Shown: positions 1 through 13,332 of the stretch, one piece after another
Position numbering within the stretch: the first letter of the stretch is position 1
Layout: each line of letters begins with the position of its first letter
Assembly (NCBI GenBank): GCA_016165875.1
Contig: JABBOT010000001.1
Span: 14,266,330 to 14,330,329, forward strand
Length of the DNA: 64,000 nucleotides
Reading direction: 5' to 3'
Source: Acanthopleura granulata
Taxonomy: Eukaryota > Mollusca > Polyplacophora > Chitonida > Chitonidae
The notes under the pieces: generated by a model
What the model was told of the DNA's origin: nothing
What the model saw: the letters and a program-made list of their open reading frames with translations, nothing else
The model's database searches: none
Made by a program: the position numbers and the translations under genes

Positions 1-198
1 CACAAGTAGATACACATGTAAGGTAGGTAGTTGTGAAATGGTACATTTGCATACTAGTACAGGCAGTTCTATGTCACATTCTCTAAAACTATGTGACAGT
101 CTCAAAAATCAAAACAGCTCAACACGTTCATTAAAACAACAGCATAAGCTTTTCAGTATCACTTTTCAGATGTTTTCAAATAGACATCCTATCTATTG

Positions 199-446
199 CT
201 ACAAGACCATATCCTTTTTAAAAAACGGTCCAATCTTCACAAGGGACACTATTTTTGGTGTTTTGTTCAGGTTGATGAACTCCTCAGAGTCATGAAATAA
301 ATGGATTTCTCCTCGGGGAATATAGAAGATGTTTTTGATTACAGCCTGACCATCAAAATCTTTAACAACTACAGAACTCCATTCATAACCAGTCAAATAA
401 CAGTATGGTATTGGGCAAAATAAGGGCAACACATACTGCAAATGAC
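199..446 (-). CDS. Possible last coding exon of the basic Ser/Pro-rich protein gene
   Basis: On the minus strand an open frame runs from a TTTTAG acceptor (exon starting at 446) to a TAG stop at 201-199, giving 81 residues. It reads like protein (for example GYEWSSVVVKDFDGQ and IPRGEIHLFHDSEEF) rather than low-complexity shadow. The acceptor phase (two bases completing a codon) matches the one base carried out of the exon at 845-1333, so the two can be joined in frame. I do not recognise the domain. No AATAAA is visible nearby downstream. The first ~35 bases lie in a 170-bp unit that is duplicated at 599-771, so the exon start itself is repeated in the intron. It could also be an unrelated open frame; phase agreement alone has a one-in-three chance. 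Confidence 0.3.
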
Positions 447-771
447 CTAAAATTTTGTCCAAAAAAAGTGTATTTCTGGAGACAAAAAACTGTCATAAAA
501 TATCACCACTGGTGCTGAAACTTCCTGTTTACAGAGTATCAGTCTACCTTCCAAACAAACCTCAAAACACCTTTGTAAAGTCAACAATACAACGTGCTGG
601 GCAAAATAAGGGCAAAAGAAACTGTAAATGACCTACAATTTTGTCCAAAAAAAGAGGGCATTTCTGGAGGCCAAAAAATGTCATAAAATATTTCCTCTGA
701 CACTGAAACTTACATTTTTAAGGAGTATCAATCTACCATCCAAACAAACCTCAAAACACCTTTGTAAAGTC
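413..771. repeat. Direct duplication of ~170 bp (two units)
   Basis: Units 413-584 and 599-771 align over their whole length: both begin GGGCAAAATAAGGGCAA, continue through ATTTTGTCCAAAAAAAG and a TTTCTGGAG stretch, and end CCTCAAAACACCTTTGTAAAG. They differ by scattered substitutions and small indels. The left unit overlaps the possible last exon and its acceptor. A more diverged copy of the last ~100 bases appears at 13,343-13,450, so the unit may come from a dispersed repeat. Confidence 0.8.
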
Positions 772-844
772 CACAACACTCTCAGGATCAGGAGAAATGA
801 GCAACTTGGCCATGGGCGAAATCTGAGGTCATTAGGGTACTTAC

Positions 845-1333
845 TGAGAGGAGGGCTAACCGATGGCCCATTGACCATGCCATTAGGGGCGGGGGTGGAT
901 GTCGCCTGTGGTCCAGAGATGTGGTTGGTCGCATTTTGTAGCGGTGTCACGGGCTCAAACTGCGCCGTCTTAGTTTGCTTAATCGGCGTAACTTGACTAG
1001 ATATATTTTTATTGTTCTCCTTATTATCAAAACTGGTGTCAATTGTCAACTCCTTGGTCACATCAAAGGTGGTTTCCTTCTTCTCAGAAGGCGTGCTGGC
1101 TTTCTTGCTAGGTGTGACTTCCACCTTGGGAACGGGTTTAGGTTGGTCCATTTTCTCCTGAACTTCCACTTGGACAGGAGGTTGCTGCTTTGTGGGCGAT
1201 TCCCTTGTTGGCGACTCCTTCGATTTCTTGGACCGGCCCTTCGAGGAGCGCTTAGGAGACGAGCGTTTCGGGGACGTTTCTTCTGAAGGGTTATCGGTGA
1301 CATCTTCCCGGCGGTGTTTTCCTTGTTTTTGCC
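845..1333 (-). CDS. Internal coding exon of a basic, Ser/Thr-Pro-rich, probably nuclear protein
   Basis: A 489-base exon on the minus strand, bounded by an acceptor (CATCTTCTAG, exon from 1333) and a strong donor (GTAAGTAC, exon end 845). It is open throughout and codes for about 163 residues. The N-terminal half is rich in Lys/Arg/Ser with repeated SPKR-, SPTRE- and SPTK-type motifs, which suggest proline-directed phosphorylation and nuclear localisation. The middle is acidic-basic mixed (TFDVTKELTIDTSFDNKEN) and the end is Pro/Asn/Ser-rich. The in-frame codon at 1167-1169 is GTG, not ATG, so an open frame starting there is an internal part of this exon. Upstream phase is 1 and downstream phase is 1. 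No folded domain is seen and I cannot name the family. Higher GC than its surroundings supports coding status. Confidence 0.7.
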
Positions 1334-4300
1334 CTAGAAGATGAGATGAGGATTCATATTAGATAAATTCAACACCTAAACGTAACTACATGTTTTTTAT
1401 GCACCTTTGCACTTAAGAACAAATCCAGACAAGAATACTCTTCAAATCAATGGCCAGTAGCAAAGTAGTTCACGGAAAACCTTACTAACTGGACTTAGTG
1501 CCCACACCATCAAACTGTCATTTACACTTGTCTGGATTTCCATTTGTAGCTGTTTACAGCTGTACCTAACCCAACAATATACTACCTTGTTAATGCATGA
1601 ATAACACATACATATCTGCTTATTATCCAAGATAAAACACAAGGGGAGGGTCAGTATAAAATCTGTTGCATGAATCCAAATTCATATTAATTTAAAACAT
1701 AAGCCCACTTATATTCAGGGAGTAGAATTTATTCTCTGTGGAGAACACAGAGAACTCTTTGCTGAGTACAACAGCCTGCATGATCAGAGACCATGTAACA
1801 TCAGGCGTAACACTGCATGTAATTACATAACCAGTCTGAAGGACTGTGTTATGTAACACCTGCATGTTACACCACTGGAGAATGGATTAGTCCTCACACA
1901 GACTCAGAGCTGTTACCTCTAGAGACTGGACCTTAAGGGGTCAAGGTAACCTAACACTAGTACATGAGCTTACTGTACATGACATAAAAATTGGTCCAAG
2001 ACTGTAACTTGTCCATTCTAGATTCTGGGAGTTCAGTTGATCTGGAATGAGCTTTCTGTGAAAGCTACGATGATATCCTACCGTAAAGGGTTTCAGCACC
2101 AAAAGTAATATTTTACAACACTTATTTGCCTTTAAAATTCTCATTTTAGGGGAGAAATTCATTTAGAATTCAAAACTGAACACTGGCACCATGTGTGAGT
2201 GATCACTCGATACTGCAACAAAGTCACTGGTGATGCAATATTTCCATTGAGCTGAAGATGGCACAGGTATGTACTTGTACTTCTACATGGGCAGGCAGCC
2301 TCATACCTGTACATGCTACATACATGTACGCTACCTCCTTGTCCTGCTTACTTAATTACCTATTCATTTGTCCATGAATATGTAATTTAATGTTGTATAA
2401 TGTGCATTTGAATGTCAGGTGCACACAAAACATTTAAATTTTGTCAACTCTGCACGTAACACAACTATTTAACAACAAGTTTGAAACGTACAATGATGTC
2501 AAACCTTCATTCTTCTGAAATGCCAGTAAATGGTTCCAAACTACAAAACTGATAACATATATACAATATAGGTATTGTTTTTCATTCAAAGCAGTATAAC
2601 AGAACGCAACTTTAAGTGGAACACCTCCTATGTTCTGCCACAACATGATCATGGGGCTGCGGACAAGACCGATAGGACCACTCCAACGGAGCCTCATTTG
2701 GCTCAGACTGGTCACTGCTAACCTAATACACTAACCCTAAATATAGGGAGGGTTTCTCTCCCTCAAACTGAAAGCCAATTCAGCCATGCAGACTGCCAGC
2801 AGTTGCTGCAAGCAGATAGATTCCTGCCAACAGGCAACAATCTCAGTGACACAGCCTCTCCTTCAATGAGGAGCTGGTATAATACAGTAACACAACGCAT
2901 ATTTTTGTCAGAAAATGTGGCTGACTTCATTCTAATAACAACGGTATCAAATAGTTCAAAACATACAAGTACAATATCTAGTATGAACACATGCAACTGA
3001 ACCTTCTGTACAAACCAGATCCTCGTCTGAACCCATTCTCCTGTTCCAACAATGGGTAAACATGTACATATCTTTTGGTAAATATAGTGGAATTGGGCGT
3101 CAACTTGTTACTTTACAACTACTGACTTTGATAATACATACATTATTCACCCCCATATTACACGTTTTAAGTATCTTCTTCATGTCAAGAACATGTATTG
3201 TCTTCATTTTTTTGTTAACTCTGATCATATATAGTATGCTTTGGTGTTTTTTCTTTGTCTCCTTTTTATTTCGATATACACGCTAACAACAGTTTTGTAA
3301 TTTTTAATCCCGAACACATCACTACTATTTCTATCTACTGATCAACTGCACCACTTATGAGTTGAAGTGAATTTTGCATTTACTGTCACTCCAGAGACAC
3401 TACCAGTACCACTTTTCCATAACAATACATCTTACTATTAACCTGTAAGGAAAGCACCCACATACATGTACTGCTACGCTGCATGTACAGTATGTCTGCT
3501 TGGGTTTACTGCTACATTGTAAGGTCGAACAATACACAGCTTGGACCTGAACTGTAATTTGATGTCAAACAAAAGCAGCCTTGTGGGCCAAATACTTAAC
3601 CACCTGACTCAAGGCAGAAGGCATCAGGTGGACTGTTACCACTGTGCACAGACTTGAATACACACACAGTATTACTGCACTACCCATATAGTACGATCTA
3701 CATATAGGACAAATGGGATATGTTTAACAGCTGTAGGTGCTGCACATTTTTCCCTCTCCTTCTGTCTTTTTATTTTTATAAACCCATCCACAGTAAAACA
3801 GAAAAGGTGGGTCATGGTGTGCAAGATGCGATGCAGCAATGTTACAGGTATAAAGTACATGTACACAGACAAACCTGAGGAGGCTCACACTTAGTGCGTG
3901 CCATCAATCATGTAGACACACATGTTCAAGGTACATGTAGGTGTAGACGTATATATAAAAGTAACACGGAGAGTTTTGTATGCTAATTCTCAGGAGACCT
4001 GCATACATGGAGAATCCCCCCCCCTCCCCATGTACTACTTGATCTGCAGATGTCCATCTGTACATGTGGCTTACACCTGTACAGATCCAGGGCTGGCAAG
4101 TACGCAAGGACTTGGCAACTTGTCTTGTCTGTATCCACCAAACTATCCTAGATACACATTCACCAAACATCACATTCCTGCCTTTTGGTAACACATCTTA
4201 CATATAGTTAACAAAACTACTTGTACATGTACATGCACAATGTTTAAATCGCTACTGCACTCTACCTGACGATACTGCTATCCAAAACTTCACTTTAACA

Positions 4301-5400
4301 CAAATCACACAGAGCGAAACAAAAGGCTAGGCTGATAAATACATGCAGAGCACCTAAATCAACACTCAACATATGGTACAGCTGAACAAAAACATTGCTG
4401 TAAGTTTATCAGCATGAACGTAGCAATGCCTAGGGAAATCTGTTTGTGAACAATGCCTGAATAATACATATAACAATATGATGGCAGTGACAGCCATATT
4501 CAGTGGACTAATACTGACACTGGGAACCCGTTCCCCAGGACCTTGAAAATTAACAATACTAAGTGTGTGTATATCCATGTACCTGTGAAGATAACACTGC
4601 AAACTGGTCAACCGGATGTCTTACTATGCACAAGATAAAGTAAAGGGGTGAACCACTGACCCATATTTGGTAATCTACTTAGTAAAAATGCAATAATCCA
4701 TGACAGACTGACATAACATTATCTACAAATGGAAACAATAATCAGAGTGTAATACTAACACGGTGCAAATATAGTGACTGATACGGTGATAAAACTATCT
4801 GAAAGTACTTATTTCCTCACTGATCACTTTTTGTCACGTTTTTACTCAGAACAGATCAACCTGTTTATCCAGAAATCCCATGGGAGAGGTGAAAAAAAGT
4901 CATCAATGTCCAGACTATGTCATCACTGACATCGACGTACCTCATTTTCTTTACAGCCAATTGTCCTCAGCCCAAAGACATTGACGTCACAGGCTCAAAA
5001 CCAGAACTTGCTTATTTGGTGGCAGGGCAAAGTCAGCATGTTTGTCAGGTAAATGGCAGAGTGCCAGGGTCTATTACTGAGAAACCATTCTAGTTTCCTT
5101 AACCCATAAAACAGATACTACATACAAGTAAATACATACATGTACATGTAAAAAAATCTTGAGTACACTACAGTGTCTGATCAGATGATAATTAATAAAC
5201 AAACACTGGTGATGATATCACTGATAATGGCATTCTGCATGTATGTGTGTATATCCATGTGTGTCTATGTACAGCTTGCAAACATACAAATGTATCAAGT
5301 GTCCACTAAAGTCAGGAACAAGACCAGCTTGGCTGCTTAATTTCCCCTCTCTCTGTCTGCTACTTACACATGTATCAGATTACAGTCTAATCTGTGGCTT
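1334..5400. other. Intron or intergenic DNA, no gene seen
   Basis: AT-rich sequence with many ACATGTAC-type palindromes. Open frames are short and have no protein-like composition or paired splice signals. If the first-exon assignment near 18 kb is right, this lies inside the first intron of the minus-strand gene. Confidence 0.5.
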
Positions 5401-5539
5401 GTCCAGTGACCCACAGAGTGACCAGGTCATCTCCATCACATGACCCACCCAGCCTCCCTCTGTTACAGGCATCAGTCACATACCAAACACACCACTCAGT
5501 GAGCCTTCCCTTTAGCCCTAGCAATAGCTGATCACATAG

Positions 5540-5691
5540 TCTGTTCAGTGTTGGCCCACAGGCTTTAACCAGCTGTCAGTTATCAGGGAACTCTGAGATA
5601 ACAGGCTATATAAGCCCTGCCCTCAGCTCTAGGCATTTCATTTAGTTTATGCCTCAGAAAATGTGGGCTGGCTCATCGCAACTGACACTGT
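5540..5691 (+). promoter_or_regulatory. Promoter-like segment with TATA box and a possible tiny first exon
   Basis: On the plus strand a clear TATA motif (CTATATAAG, 5606-5614) follows an E-box (CAGCTG near 5570) and two GATA-type sites (TTATC and GATAA near 5580-5600). About 47 bases after the TATA box an ATG at 5661 opens MWAGSSQLTL, followed at 5692 by a consensus donor GTAAGT (one base of the next codon carried). Order and spacing fit a first exon of a plus-strand gene nested in, and opposite to, the long intron of the minus-strand gene. I found no second exon, so this is only a candidate. Confidence 0.3.
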
Positions 5692-5699
5692 GTAAGTTG

Positions 5700-8600
5700 A
5701 CATGTGCACTGTGGCAAGTGGTTTTTGACTTCCTCACCCATCTTGTAACAGCTATGTACAGTGTCCATGCATAATAAACAAAGTCACACGTGCTTAAGAT
5801 ACTGCAATTAGATTCCTGCTACAGTCTGAATGAGAATACACGTACTTAACTTAATGGGTGTTAACAAGTGACACCAAATACACAACCATATATTCATGTG
5901 GATGAACATATAGTATTATAAGAACTGTGGAATACATCTTTAAAATATGGAAATCTTCACTCAAATTAAAATCTGAAGGAGAACATTTAGGACGCGTGTT
6001 TACAGAGTGCAGAGATGACGACTTTGGTATATGATCATTTACACTGAGGAATGACCTCACGTGTAGAGCTACGTGTAGTCTGTTGTTACATGTTTATACC
6101 CAGGACATCTTAACTACACCACAATGCCATCAGGAAATGTGTTACTATAGCTGTAATAACACGATCACATTTAAACACTCCTTGCATGCATGTAGCTTGC
6201 AAGCCTCGAGCCTCTGTTTAATAGATGGCTGAGGTCAGTTCGACATGGACCATTGATTTATTTTATTTTTGCACCTCACTTGCCATATGTGATTTTCACA
6301 CAGAAGCCCAGAATAACACAGACACGCTTATTTAGCAAATTATACAGATAGAAACATACATGTTCAGTGTGTCCATGCTATCAGAATGGTGGCCAGGAAC
6401 CTAGTAGGGGATGTGTAATACCTGTATAAGGGACCATCAATCAGGATATGCAAAGAAATGTTTGGTAGATTTGTAAAGATCTGCTATTTTTTGATATACA
6501 TATTTCTTTGTACATCTAAAAGCACTACACGTGCAGTTAAGAAAACAGACACTCCATGCAATGTACATGTATACTGACAAGGTAAACCACTGGAATGAAT
6601 GAAAGGTACACTGTATAGAAGTGAGAATGTCCAGATCTGTACTTGCCACTTGAACCGGACTTCATACTGTAAAGAAGAAGCATGGTAATCGGGTTCTGAT
6701 CTACTGACCAGTGACTGTGCCCGACAATGGCTCCATAGTGAGGACAAACACGCAGACCCAGAACCCATTGACCCTCTCTAAATGACACCATCAGATCTGA
6801 CAACAGTGGACTGATGGCCCGATGACCCTTCATTACCGGGAAGGACTAGACCTGATAACCCCTCAGAGGGCTATGACCACAAACCAAACATCTATAATTC
6901 AGCAGAATCCTGGCTGCAGCAATCACTGACCTGGCAAGACTAGGTCACAGCTTGGGAATTGGAGCATTAACTCAATCACCAGCCATTCAGCCTCCCCTTT
7001 GAATGACCATGTAGGTCAGCGGCAGTCTAACACAGAAATGCCATTCCAAATTAATTTATATCAGTTTGTTCAGGGAGGCTACCGATGACAGCCCTCAAAC
7101 ACGTCTTCAGAGACAAGAAGTACCAGGACATTTTTCTACAGTTAATACATATATGTTTGGCTAGTTTACCCCTGAAACCATTTCCATGTTCACAACAACT
7201 GCCTTATTACGGCAACGTCAAATTTCATATGCATAATGAAGATAAAACTGTCATGCTCAAACAGACTTCAATCCAAAAGGCTGAACTGGGACTCAATGCA
7301 GTTATCTTCCTTAATCTTGTTAACACTGAATACCAGACGTTACTCGGTCAGAACACTCAAACAGATCTAAGCCTAAAACAGATCGGAATAAATCAACTTC
7401 CTCCAAAAGACTTCAACCTATTTCTCTAAAGTTCCATGTATGTAATTCTCTATTGATTTAAACTTCATGCCTTACTTAAGAATATTTGACTAACACAATG
7501 GTGATCAACACTATGGTGGAAGGAAACCGGGCGAAGCCCACTTCAAACCCACAACCAACCACAGGTTTCTAGGAGACTTCCATGTATAACAGAAAAGGAA
7601 TCCAGTAAACACTGGACTTCGACGCACAGCAATTGCATTGTTGTCAGCCCTCGGAGTTCAATGTAAATTCTGTAGTTAACAGGCTTCAATGCAGGGCCTG
7701 AGTGCAGACTGAATCATTTACAAGAGACAGGGTCTAGTGGTATAAAATACTATAGCCCATGCAACTGTCATAAATTTCTTGTATGCAGAGAAACTTTCAG
7801 GGCAATAATTAAAAACACTGTCAATTCATCTATTATACATCCAATGCATAACATAAATTTCCTCAATATCCCACTGCCTGCCAAAAACAAGTTGGCCTCA
7901 ACCCAATATTCATGTTATTCCCTTGTGAGTCAGCCATATACGTTCATCACTTAATTGCAAGCAATATGACAGTGACGCTGCTAAGTTAACAAAGCAAACA
8001 AGATCTGTATTAGAGGAACCAGTTTCTCAGTAAGGTAACAATATTGTAACACTATTATAAAGTATACAAATACCACATTATACAATCACCTTCAGCATTC
8101 ATTCCAGTAGGATTATCAAACACACCCTTGGACATGTAATCTTCCATGATCAAACTATCACACCCCTTACTAAATATCACATCACATGTCTCAAAAAAAC
8201 CTTCTCATCATCACAACATACAGAATTCCAAACCACACAAAATATATCAAGTCAGACAGCAGCAAACCAATATGGGAGTGACATCAAAACAAATGCTAAA
8301 TTGGTCAACATTGAGGAATGCTTATTGAAACACTAGACTTTGTATTAATGGGTGTACATCTATGGGAAGGGGCTTTCCCAAATGTTAACATGTACTGCAC
8401 GCTATATTTATGTGCATGTGCCACAGACTACTGAAAACTACATGTACATGTTAGGTCTGTTCACATCATGAGGAAAGTCACTGTAGTATGACCTATGGTA
8501 AATCACCTATATGTTCATGGAATTTCTGTTAGCCTATTGCTGGGTTATAGAGCCCTAATACAGAAGAGTTCGCTGGTGAAAAATTAAGTTTTCTATGAAT

Positions 8601-11600
8601 GGTAAATTTTAGGTCATTTAGGGTAATGTCGTATGATTTTTCATCAGCTCAATATTGTATGGCACATTATGAGTGAAAAAAAAAAATCTATGATGTGCAT
8701 TACAGGTGACATACGCTAGCCCACTGGCATATGCTTACAGCTGACTTACAGTGTATGCATACATGTCCATGGAGCAATACTTAGATAATTTACGCCAGTA
8801 ATTGTCCATCACTAGTGGCACTAGACTCATGTAGTTGACCTCAGTAGTGGGAGGCCTTATTACAACCAAGTAACTGCCTGTTACACCAACTGCCACTTGT
8901 CACCCCAAGCCTTATCAGGCAGGGATGTATCAAATTATAGCAGCCACAAATAACTCTATCAGCCTGCTTTATGCTGACATTTCCCTGCAGTAATCATGAC
9001 ATACATCAGCATCAACTACACACACATACGGTTTATGTCCACATATAGCCTGCAGCTTTACCGATGCTCACCTTTCCATTAACTTATCTTGATATTATGT
9101 GACATAAAAAGGATGTTGAAAGTTTAATATAACTTATATAATACTGCACTTAGAGCAGTACATGTTGATACTGGTACTGTAGTTGTTACAGTATTACATC
9201 GTGTATTTTATTCAGCCAGACACACTGAGTACTTAGTACTGCTCATAATTACATGTACTGTAATCTGGCAACTTCTGTCAACCTGGTCTGCAAGCTCTGA
9301 AATGACGGAAGTTCTCAAGTTTAGCACATGGCTATGTGTACTTTAGAAGGCAATCAAAGCTATGTTAATGAAGGATACACTGGAGTTTCTGCAGAGATCC
9401 CAACAGGGAATGTGCTTGCAAAAAGCTGCTCAAGGATATGTGCATAGCTGTAGAGAGAAGGAGAATCCCTGAGAAAGTGCAAATCACAAAGTCCAATATT
9501 TCCATGCAAGGATTTCCACGTCAACCTCTCTGATGGTCAGATATTGACTATCTATGCCACTTTGGGGGCTAAATTAATGGCTTATATAGATTTACAAGCA
9601 AAGTATAGATGTAACTCGATTTACTGTGGAAGCTGGGTTAACATCATTATGTACATGTGCGTCTATAAATAACTCGGCACTCACAGATCAAAAGACTTAC
9701 ATCACTGTGTTGAATTGGGACATTCTTGATGTTAATGCAATTATACACAACGGGAAGAGGTGCACTGGATTCCCTCTCGACTCTTTCTGAGTGTTCTTCA
9801 CACATACTGTAAACCTGACCATATGATCAGCCTCAGGCTATAAGTGAACACTCGTAACCCCGGCAAGGTGAAAATTACCAATCAGAGTCATAGGTGTTTA
9901 TGAGACTTTGCAAATGTTTTCATACCTAAAACTGCATGGAATTTGCATGTGCTACAATTTAATTCATATACAATATTCAACTAACATTTAATTCATTCAA
10001 ACGTGAAACATGCTAAAACAGATCATACTAAAGTGCTGTATTGGATACTGTATTACAGATAGGCTGTATGGTTACACCTATAGCTATCACTGCAAACTCC
10101 ACTGAAAGTGTATCAAAAAACAAGACCTAAAAAAGAGAGGAAAAAAAAACAAAAAAAACCCCAAAAAGCAAAAACACTCTCACCAGGGCCGTTTGTTTCT
10201 ATTATTTCATACAACAGCGACACCCACTCTGCAAAATGAGATTCTTCTGCAGATAAACTCCCACACAATGTCATGAAATTTTACGTGGGGGAAAAACAGC
10301 ACAGAGATTTCATGTTCGTTTGCCTGCAGTGAGTACTCTGGGGAGGGAGCACTTTACACGTAACTGGTGTCTTATGCAAGCCAGCTGTAGGCTGCCGTAC
10401 CCTACACAACCAACCTCTTACCACTGCAATCACATGTGTACAGGTTAGCACTGACAGTGACCATCCATACAGGGACACAGGCACACTTGTACACATACCA
10501 AGGTTCTAATCTGTAATGTAATCTTTGACTTAAAACAATGTATGCTTGTACACTTTTTACAAATCATGATCAAAGGCACATTTTTTGTTTTTATGTCATA
10601 ATGATTAGACAACAGCCATTAAAGAAAAGCTTCATATCACCCCTTTTTAAAATACGTAGAAGAGTGCCCGGAGGTTCGTAGGGCACAGATGATTTAGTTC
10701 TGTCATACTGTATATGGGTCAGAAGTGTCAACAACCAGAAGAATGTTGACAAAATATACAGTACTTACATGTATGCTCCCAAGGCTATCAAATTTCATTA
10801 AACTCTTCATAGATAATGACACTAACTAGGCCATTCTGACAGGTGAAATATACTGGGACAATAACTGAATGATCCTGAAGGAAGCAATTTTCCTGGATCA
10901 GTTAACTGTCTTGACGCACTATAACTCACTAAATTAAATACCCGTACTTGTAACCATATAAAAGGCACAGGAAGGCCTATGGAGTATACATGCGCATCAC
11001 CAATTATAGGATAAACCTTCTTTCACTTTGTCTATCACAAAAATAACACCAACTTGAGTTACATGAAGTTTGTGATATATATATCTGAGACATACATGTA
11101 AAATTCCAGCACAGTTTGCAATCCAATTTCTACAGTTTCACCAAAAAAACTAACAAAAACACTTCTGACACATTGTGGTACACTGCACTGTACTTTAAAA
11201 ACAGCATATTCTCCATGCCGTGACCATTTAAACACAATGATGAAAAGGGATCTCTGCAATGGACCATATATAATCACAGCCCAAAAAAGAATACATTTGG
11301 TGAATTTGTAAATTATCAATTTGCTTTTCTCATTTGCTCTGATACGTCTGGCATGTCATTAAATATAATGCTTTCATAGAGGAAAACAGTTACTGATGCA
11401 TCTCCAGTTTCAAATTGGATCACAGCAGGGAATTAGCTAATGCAATACTGCTTGATGAAATAATTATACACAGAAATGCACAGCGAGCTCTGGAATTCAA
11501 CAGACTCTACAGTACGTGACTGCTAATAAAAACTAGATGTCTGGGAAGGAAGGGTCACTCCATCACCTTAACCCTGACTACATATATGATTGTTCTCCTC

Positions 11601-11880
11601 ATACAATGCTAGTGACAGGAATAAAGGCCATGTAAACATGCCAAGGATATTGTAAGAGATTATCCCCTTAACATACTTCCATTCTGTTCATACTCATTCT
11701 GTCGCTCTTATTAAATTATCTGTAAGGGCCTTTTGTGCTATCTTTTAAACGTACAGTTACCTTCACTATATTACATTGGCCTGATGATCATAAATTATGT
11801 GATTTCCTCTAAAACACAAAAATATACAGGTATCGATAAAACATGGTTTTATCAGCACAGATCATGTTTTCATAAATAAT
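5700..11880. other. Non-coding stretch, no gene seen
   Basis: AT-rich sequence. The only recognisable item is the degraded SINE at about 7.5 kb. An A-rich run sits at 10,139-10,175. An open frame at 7085-7429 (114 codons, plus strand) has unremarkable composition and no splice partners. Confidence 0.5.
7500..7640 (-). mobile_element. Degraded SINE core (family A), minus orientation
   Basis: ACTATGGTGGAAGGAAACCG, then GCGAAGCCCACTTCAAACCC and CACAACCAACCACAGG, align with the core of the better copies at 39.8 and 55.3 kb (TATGGTGGGAGGAAACCGGG, GGGAAACCCACGACCATCCG). The tail and tRNA-like head are lost or unrecognisable. Confidence 0.5.
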
Positions 11881-11884
11881 GAAC

Positions 11885-12139
11885 ATGTGAGGAATTAACC
11901 CAACCTCATGTCTGTCCGGGTTTTACATACATGTAGCCATAACTGTCATGTGAGGAATTAACCCAACCTCATGTCTGTCCGGGTTTTACATACATGTAGC
12001 CATAACTGTCATGTGAGGAATTAACCCAACCTCATGTCTGTCCGGGTTTTACATACATGTAGCCATAACTGTCATGTGAGGAATTAACCCAACCTCATGT
12101 CTGTCCAGGTTTTACATACATGTAGCCATAACTGTCATG
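11885..12139. repeat. Minisatellite, 63-bp unit, 4 copies
   Basis: Units start at 11885, 11948, 12011 and 12074. Each runs from ATGTGAGGAATTAACCC through CTGTCCGGGTTTTACATAC to AGCCATAACTGTC. The copies are almost identical (the fourth has CCAGG for CCGGG), which means recent expansion or strong homogenisation. Confidence 0.97.
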
Positions 12140-13301
12140 TTCAAGCCTACTCCAACAAAACATAGATATGTATAAAGTGGCACAAGAAGAGTTTCTGCAC
12201 ATCTGTTAGAACAGTTACATGTACTGTATATGTAACTGTGTTCGTGGAATTATGAGTTTAGCTAGGCTGAGATGTCCTTAGCTTGGAGCCCAGGAATCTG
12301 GGGCACACCCTAATCTTTGACCTCATTCTGGGACTAAGGACAACCAGATGACTCAACAACTACTGTCTTCATTCTCCAGGGGTATGCAGGTCTGGTACAC
12401 ACCAGGCACACTTGTTCAGCAGGGTAAACACTTGGCTAACTGTGGACTTGTCACAATGTTACAGACTATTATGTGTACACAGGGATAATGAGTGTGTATT
12501 TTAACAGCAAATACCGGATTCAATCCTTAAGCATGCACTGGAATGTGGCTCTTAAGATCATGTCATGCATTTCACAATTTAATACTGTACAAGTTTACAT
12601 CTTACGTCTACAAATTCGCCATGCTGTATGAACGTGTGCTCCGAGGGCTGACAGATGTACCCTACTTGCTCAACTTTTTCACATACTTGTGTAGCAACTC
12701 AAAGTGTGATTTTTTAAAAAAATTTTTGCATCTTTTTTTTCACTTTGGAGACAGAACTACATCAAAAGGATTGGCCAGTTTTCAGGGATTTACAAAAAGT
12801 ATAATTTTATCAGTATATCCCAGAATAATGCTCTCATCATACACTTGAATAAACATGTGAAAAGACATTACAGTAGTAGGATGTCTTCAGCAATTAGGAG
12901 TCGGCCAAATTATGTTACACGTACATGGGACTGTATACCCTATGGTTACTACCAATAATCTACACAGATTTAGGCATGCTAATGGCCTTATGAAGGGAAA
13001 TAAACCAGGCTTCTGAAGAATGGTTACATCTAACCATTTGCCCGTTATCACACTGTGTCTGCAGCACTAATTGTTCTCTATGCTGCTGTCTTTTATATTT
13101 ATACTTAATATGTCTCTAAAATGTACCACAGCATTGTGGTGTTGTGTTATCTGGACATAAAACAAGATAACTTGCCACATGCTGTACCATATCTTACATT
13201 TTTATTATACCAAACTGTGTTAGGATGCCACTGGTGCTTAACAACATGCCCTATACAGGAATGTTAAGTGATGATCATCATGCTGTATGTATGTGTGTGT
13301 G

Positions 13302-13332
<31 letters not shown>

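Noticed and set aside
1058..1303. 81-codon Arg-rich open frame, minus strand
   Set aside because: Out-of-frame shadow of the coding exon at 845-1333, caused by its Ser/Lys/Pro-rich codons.
7085..7429. 114-codon open frame, plus strand
   Set aside because: Ordinary composition for AT-rich DNA, no motif, no splice partners.
10960..11010. TATA-like motif CATATAAAAGGCAC, plus strand
   Set aside because: The following ATG frames close quickly, and no donor or other promoter sites are nearby.
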